This document shows positions 58,425 to 64,000 of a stretch of DNA of 64,000 nucleotides, one piece after another. Each line of letters starts with the position of its first letter. Within the stretch, counting starts at the first letter, position 1. Source of the stretch: Cucumis sativus (Eukaryota > Streptophyta > Magnoliopsida > Cucurbitales > Cucurbitaceae); the NCBI RefSeq assembly GCF_000004075.3, contig NC_026660.2, positions 29,577,498-29,641,497 of the forward strand, in the 5' to 3' direction. Below the pieces are notes generated by a model. That model was given only the letters and a program-made list of their open reading frames with translations, searched no databases and was not told the origin of the DNA. The position numbers and the translations under genes are program-made.

Positions 58425-59051
58425 ATGTTAGGCGAGAGAGCAATCTGTGAAGGGTCGTCATCTGGATTGGCCATCACCGCCGATCAACAGCAGCAACAAC
58501 AACAGGCAGGTCAGGCACAGGCGGGTACGGGTGCGGGTGTTCCTTTGAGCCGTTACGAATCACAAAAGCGGCGAGATTGGAACACTTTTGGGCAATATCT
58601 AAAAAACCAAACACCCCCCGTATCGCTATCTCACTGTAACTGTAACCATGTACTTGAATTCCTTCGATACCTTGACCAATTTGGTAAAACAAGAGTTCAT
58701 TCACATGGTTGTGTGTTCTTCGGTCAGCCTGACCCTCCTGCTCCCTGCCCTTGCCCTTTGAAACAAGCTTGGGGTAGCCTTGACGCACTCATCGGCCGCC
58801 TCCGCGCAGCCTACGAGGAGCACGGTGGCTCCCCTGAAGGAAACCCTTTTGGAAATGGAGCAATTAGAACGTATTTAAGAGAGGTGAAGGAGAGCCAAGC
58901 CAAGGCCAGAGGAATCCCCTACAAAAAGAAGAAGAAGAAGAGAAATAATCAGATGATGATGATGAATAATACGAACAAGCAGCAGCAGCTGCTGCAGCAA
59001 CTCCCCAATGATAATAATGATACCAACGCTCCTTTGACTCACATCCCTTGA
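58425..59051 (+). CDS. ALOG-domain (LSH) transcription factor
   Basis: Single exon, 208 aa. The N-terminus carries a Gln run (21-27) and a Gly/Ala-rich linker. The ALOG (DUF640) domain spans about 40-165: [68 protein letters not shown] and [17 protein letters not shown]. The zinc-ribbon insert residues (His94, Cys96, Cys108, Cys110) are present. A nuclear signal of lysines follows (167-173). The C-terminal tail is Met-, Asn- and Gln-rich. LSH proteins are DNA-binding regulators of organ boundaries, light-dependent growth and inflorescence form. An unusual variation is HCNCNHV where many relatives have QCNSNHV or similar. Which LSH paralogue this is cannot be settled here. Confidence 0.95.
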   Translation: MLGERAICEGSSSGLAITADQQQQQQQAGQAQAGTGAGVPLSRYESQKRRDWNTFGQYLKNQTPPVSLSHCNCNHVLEFLRYLDQFGKTRVHSHGCVFFGQPDPPAPCPCPLKQAWGSLDALIGRLRAAYEEHGGSPEGNPFGNGAIRTYLREVKESQAKARGIPYKKKKKKRNNQMMMMNNTNKQQQLLQQLPNDNNDTNAPLTHIP

Positions 59052-62000
59052 TTTTTCAATCCATTTCCATGGTAATTAATTACAATCCCTTCCTTTTTAT
59101 TCTTCTATATATTATTATTTTTCGCTTCTTCGAAAATTATATATATTACTGTTTTTGTTGGATTTTGAATTTGGAATTATATGAGAGTAGTAAGTTCGTG
59201 AGTGAATTATATTTTTATATATTAAGGAGATGGGTTGATTATTGGAGAATTATGATGACTGATATTAATTCATGATCAACATCATTGACAAAAAAAAAAA
59301 AAAAAAAAAAAAAAACCCTAGACCAAGTTTTCACAAAACCCTAATTTTGATCGTAGTTACACCATTTAGAAAATGTATGAATTATGAGAAATAATTGTGT
59401 GTTAAGATTAAGAAGAGATGATATATATTGGTATGTAGATGGTTTTAATTTGAGTGTGAAGAATCAGAAAAATAGCTTTGATTGGTGTGCCATTCAGTGT
59501 CTGGAAAAACCACTGTTTGGTTTGATGTCCCTTAGTTTAATAAAATAAAATAAAATAATTAAAATAGGTAACCAAAAATGTTTTACTTTTCAATAGATTT
59601 GGGCCTTTTTCGATTCTATACGATTTTTTTGCTCCCCATGCATGGACATTCCCATATCCCACCATCTCTATATCATCACCATCATCATCATCTTTTTAAT
59701 ATTTCTTTATATATCATTATCAAAATTATTTTCAATTTTACTATTTCTTTTTTATAATTGTTGTTTTCCTACTCTCTTACTTCTTTCCTTCGGTACTTGT
59801 TGAATTTTATCCTATTTCTTCCTTATATTACTCCTTATATCAATTAATACCATTATATAATGTCTCAACCCCTTCTAAACTTTTCATTTCTTTTCTTATT
59901 TTATCTCTTCAAACAAGCATTCATCACTGTCATATGCTTGTTATCTAATGGACTATATATTGATATTAATTGACATTTTCTTTTTAAAAAATCATATTAA
60001 CAGAGATATACACATACTGTATTTACTGTTATAAAATTTTAGAACATATTGAGGACATTTTCAAACATATCAACAAATTAAAACTAATGCACATTTTAGT
60101 TTTTTTTTTTTTTTTTTTTGCCATATAAAAAAATGCATAGATATAAAACTAGATCTTATGTATTGGAAAATTATATTGAATTGATTTTGTTCACCCTCTC
60201 TCTTGTTTGGATTTCTTATACAAAACTGTAAACAGTTTGCCGAAATTTTGGTAGTTCCAAAATATTCGATAGTATTTTTATGACAAAGTTATAATTTATA
60301 TTACTGTTCTCTATATGTAAATGATCTTAATAGAGATATGGAAGAAAAGTTTATCATGTTAACTCATTTCCAATTTTTTGAAGAAAAGAAAATGTATTGA
60401 CGTTTAAAAATTATATAGGGATTTTTTTTGGTAATTATATACTGAATTAGTAGGACAGGTCCAAGTTGATTTACGTACAAAATTTAATTAGACTGTTTGA
60501 GTTTACTCTAATTAATTACTGGTGTACTTTCTCACTAATCTTCAAATTTCAAATGAAATTAATTAAATTTCTATTTATAGCTCTCCATTTATGTAGGTGG
60601 GAGTCCAAACTCCTCTACTATTTCTCTCCATTTGATGTATCCACTGGAATGAGGAGTCCAATGGAAATTCAAACATTTTTTTCATTTTCCCCCCATCTTC
60701 TTAGTTTGAATAAAATTGAAAGTATTTTGAAAACATATCTAAACTGTAGATTATATAATCTAGAATTTTCATGTAAATAAATTTGCAATATTAACTCAAA
60801 AGTCCCTCTTTTAAAATGTCATTTATGTTTTTGGATTTGATTTATCAATCGTGGGGTTTGTTTCTGATTTTACTCTGCTTATAGCTTAAGAGAAGGAAAT
60901 TAATCTTTTTATTCTTATACTATTTTCACATCTAACTAGTTCTTTTCTGTGTTTTAAGAACGTTATGTTTAATAATTAAGGTATATAACCTAATGGAGAT
61001 TAACGAATAAAAATGTTAGAATATTACATACCCTTTCAAGATATCAAACAACATCAATATTCACCTACACCTAAACTTGTCCTTTGTTATATTTCTATAT
61101 GATCTGAGTTTGAAAAGAATTATTTCTGATATATATAATAATGCGGCATACCGAGAATTTGACAAATCGTATAGTGTTATTGTATTAATATAATCTTTTT
61201 GCTGTCACATATCCACTAATAATATCAATACAAACTTATTTTGTTATTGTGTGTATCAAAATGGTATAAAATGGCCATTTGAAATTGCTTGCCACTTCAC
61301 TTGGTTTTGTATTGCAATTATATTAAATGAAATAATTTGTCATCAATTCCCAATTGCTACTTAATATTTCCTTAATTAGTCAATGGAAGCACTATATCTT
61401 TATTGGGTAATGGCTAAACCTATTTAAGGTTATCATGTTAATTAGTGATGAATTTAAAGTCTGAATTGAAAATTTTCTTCTTCTTCTTCTTTGGCAGGAA
61501 TTGAAGGAAGGAAGAGATGTGGATTTAATGGACTGATGGAAGGGGAAGAGAGATGGAGAATATTGGCGAAAATTAAAGAAACAAAAATGTGGATTATTGC
61601 TTTCTGAAATATACGGTGTTGGGAGTTGTGCAGAGGATTTAATTTATATGGGTAGCCTAGCTAGCTATAATTCTGGTTATGAATAATCTATAATATTGAG
61701 GCAGCATAATTATAATTAGATGGCCCTTATTAAATTCTATATATATATATATATATGTCGTAGCATTGTCATACAATCTTAGGCACCTTTTTTTCTATTA
61801 GGGTAAAGCAAACAATTTCTATTGTCTTTTACTGATTGAAAATTTCAATTTAGAAGAGAGAAAGAACATCATGATTTTATATATTGAGGTGTAAATATTA
61901 ATATATAATTATAGGTAAAGACAAATGAGAGGATCTATGTGCAGATATAACAGGCTATGGACAACGTCTCATTGTCACTGTCTTTGTCTCAGGTAGCTTT

Positions 62001-62576
62001 GGCAAGTGGCAAGCTTATGTGTTTTTAATGTAAATTGTGAAATATTTAGAAATTAAACTAAACTAACCTTACCCGATTGCAAATCTTAGACATAAAAAAG
62101 GGTTTCAACAGAACCTGATATGGTCAATATTTGAAGGTTTGGTTTTGTTTTCACTTTCATGTGAAACACGAACAGACACATAGCCAGTTGGGATGTTTAG
62201 TTTTATTTTGACTACTTTTCATTCAATTAAATGATATGGTAGGGTTCATATGCACAGGGTTGAGGATTCAGGTAAAAAAGTTACAGTTGAGCCGTTTAGC
62301 AGAAATATTACCTCTTTTTTTAGTATAATAATTAGATGTTATGGAAACGATGTTAATTACTATTAAGCTAAATAAGTTTTGCCTTAATGTATTAATGACG
62401 ATTGATGTAGATCGAATGACAGTGAGGGAAACGGATTGGATTGGTCCAGGTGGATTGGATGGTATCATATTTTGAGAAATAAAGGAGAAAGATTAATGAG
62501 TAGTGGTAGTGTGGAAGAGAATGACGTTATCGTTATTTTAAATATTTGAATTCGAAGGGATTTGGTTCGATCGGAT

Positions 62577-62632
62577 GTGGGTGACAGAAGGTGGGTTACC
62601 GACTCACCGTCACCCACGTTATCCCACCTTCT
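62577..62632. repeat. Interlocked inverted repeats
   Basis: Arm A GTGGGTGAC (62577-62585) pairs perfectly with GTCACCCAC (62609-62617). Arm B AGAAGGTGGG (62586-62595) pairs perfectly with CCCACCTTCT (62623-62632). The order A-B-A'-B' means both stems can form together only as a pseudoknot, or one at a time as alternatives. Confidence 0.85.
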
Positions 62633-62656
62633 CTAATTTACAATCCCAGTTCGAGT

Positions 62657-62669
62657 TGGGCCTTGGGCC
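62657..62669 (+). promoter_or_regulatory. Two site II elements in an island without an assigned gene
   Basis: TGGGCC at 62657-62662 and again at 62664-62669, followed by short GCCTGA repeats, a CTATAA (about 62725) and a CT-rich leader-like tract up to an ATG at 62758. That ATG opens a frame of only 20 codons. Confidence 0.35.
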
Positions 62670-64000
62670 TGAGCCTGAGCCTGGATCTCCACCTACCTCT
62701 TCTAAGGATCCGACTCAAATCACCCTATAACCCTTCCTCTTTTCTCCTTTCTCTCTGATGTCTATTATTCAATATTCAACACCAAAATTATGCCCAAAAC
62801 TTTCACTACTAACAATATAATATATAATGGTATTTTTCTAAAAATCACCCATTTAACAAATCTATTACTCCCCTCACATGTAGTTGTGAATTTCAATCAA
62901 AATTCACTCTATTTTAAGTTAGTTCGCATCTTATTTTATAATTGTCGTAACTCTTTTTATAATCTTATTACTCTACAATTACATATATATCTCATATTTG
63001 TAGTACACCTCAATTATATAAACTACATTTTTATTGAGCGTCACGATTGTGTAAATAAATTGTGTTGGAGAATCTTTGAAAAGAAAATTTTGATTGAATC
63101 AAGAAAGTAAAATTATTAAAATTAAAATAAACTAAAAGAGAGAAAATGAATAAAGAATTAAATTAATGTTGTTACCCTAAACTCAATTTAGTCTCTCTAT
63201 TTAAGTTTTTCTATAATGTATGTTTACCCCAATATTTATTTTTTCCAACCTTTATATTTTGTAATCTTTTGTTTCCAAAACTATTTTAAAAACATTAATT
63301 GTATTTATTGCATTTATATTAATAACATTTTCTAACTATCGTTTTTCTCAATTTAAATTTAATTTAACACTAATTAATTTAACATTAATATAGCATAGAT
63401 GGAACTATAATTATTTAATTAAAATACGGTTAATGCATGACATAATTAGAAGGATGTTTTTGTCCAAAACTATTTTTTTAAAAAGTTGGCTTTTTAAATA
63501 GATATAGACATTGATTTGACAAGACTAAAGATGAGAAGTTTTATCAAAAAGAAGAAATCACTTTGAAAGATAATCTGCATTTACTTTAATTCATTAAGAC
63601 TTAACATTAAGCATTATATGGAAACCAAGAGGCACACCACAACTTAATTTATGATAAAGATATTAAATTTTAATGAAATCAAAATATATTCATTATGATG
63701 AAACCTTTTCTTTGGCCAAGAGATCAAATTATCCGAGTAATGAAATCTTTTGGCCAACCAAAGATTTTATCTAACTTCACCTTTACACACTGCAAAAAGA
63801 AAATATATATCCTTTTCACTTTTGTTTCTTTTTCCTCTTTTCTTTTCTTTTCTTTTATTAATTTTTTAACCTTAATATAAATTAAATGAGAGAATATTTG
63901 CCACATGAATCACAAGTCATTAGTTTTAGCTTTAGAAGTAGTGTGTTTCAAATTATTCTAAAATGGGAAGAATTACTTTTAAACATATGTTTTTAATAAT

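Larger units (their letters stand above)
59052..64000. other. A/T-rich spacer, right edge
   Basis: Holds the LSH 3' flank, poly-A (59291-59313) and poly-T (about 60102-60119) runs, a TA run (about 61739-61756) and a GC-richer island at 62577-62760 (listed separately). No coding region supported; the frames at 60466-60780 and 62790-63110 are A/T-driven. Confidence 0.5.

Noticed and set aside
58474-58788. Minus-strand frame of 104 codons
   Set aside because: Shadow of the ALOG coding region.

Overview
The window reads as A/T-rich nuclear DNA of a eudicot plant. Evidence: spliced genes with short A/T-rich introns, plant-only families (ALOG/LSH, Dof, trichome-birefringence-like, Ole e 1-like, CHUP1-like), nucleus-encoded precursors of plastid proteins, and a eukaryotic tRNA-Gly gene with a Pol III T-run. 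A dispersed A/T-rich repeat resembling ones I associate with cucumber and melon, plus the general gene style, suggests Cucurbitaceae. That is an impression, not a proven assignment. No operon, CRISPR array, intact transposon or viral element was seen.

Layout. 0-12 kb: one class II phospholipase A1-type lipase gene (minus, 2500-4137) in long A/T-rich spacer. 12-23 kb: a CHUP1/IPGA1-like coiled-coil and proline-rich protein (plus), a plastid-targeted Lin0512-family protein (plus), and a TBL/PMR5-type O-acetyltransferase (minus) facing it. 26.8-33.3 kb: plastid ribosomal protein bL34 (plus), a small unrecognised two-exon gene (minus) and an ARM-repeat protein (minus). 36.6-41.5 kb: tRNA-Gly(GCC) and the complete 14-exon autophagy E1 enzyme gene ATG7, both minus. 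42.3-46.3 kb: a tandem pair of almost identical Ole e 1-like secreted proteins (plus). 47.5-48.1 kb: a DOF1.5/COG1-type zinc-finger factor (minus). After about 10 kb of spacer, an intronless ALOG/LSH factor (58.4-59.1 kb, plus), then spacer to the end.

The genes do not form a pathway cluster; apart from the Ole e 1 pair this is ordinary plant gene order. All exon boundaries were placed by hand from splice signals, reading phase and family knowledge. For every multi-exon gene except the small one at 29.6-30.0 kb the phases close exactly and give a family-typical protein length.

The main observations are: two independent GC-AG introns (lipase and TBL genes), a tandem duplication whose exons are much better conserved than its introns, interlocked inverted repeats in a promoter-like island at 62.6 kb, paired TGGGCC (site II) elements upstream of ATG7 and bL34, promoter-like islands with no gene attached, and a small orphan protein. 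I did not find a convincing new multi-gene system.
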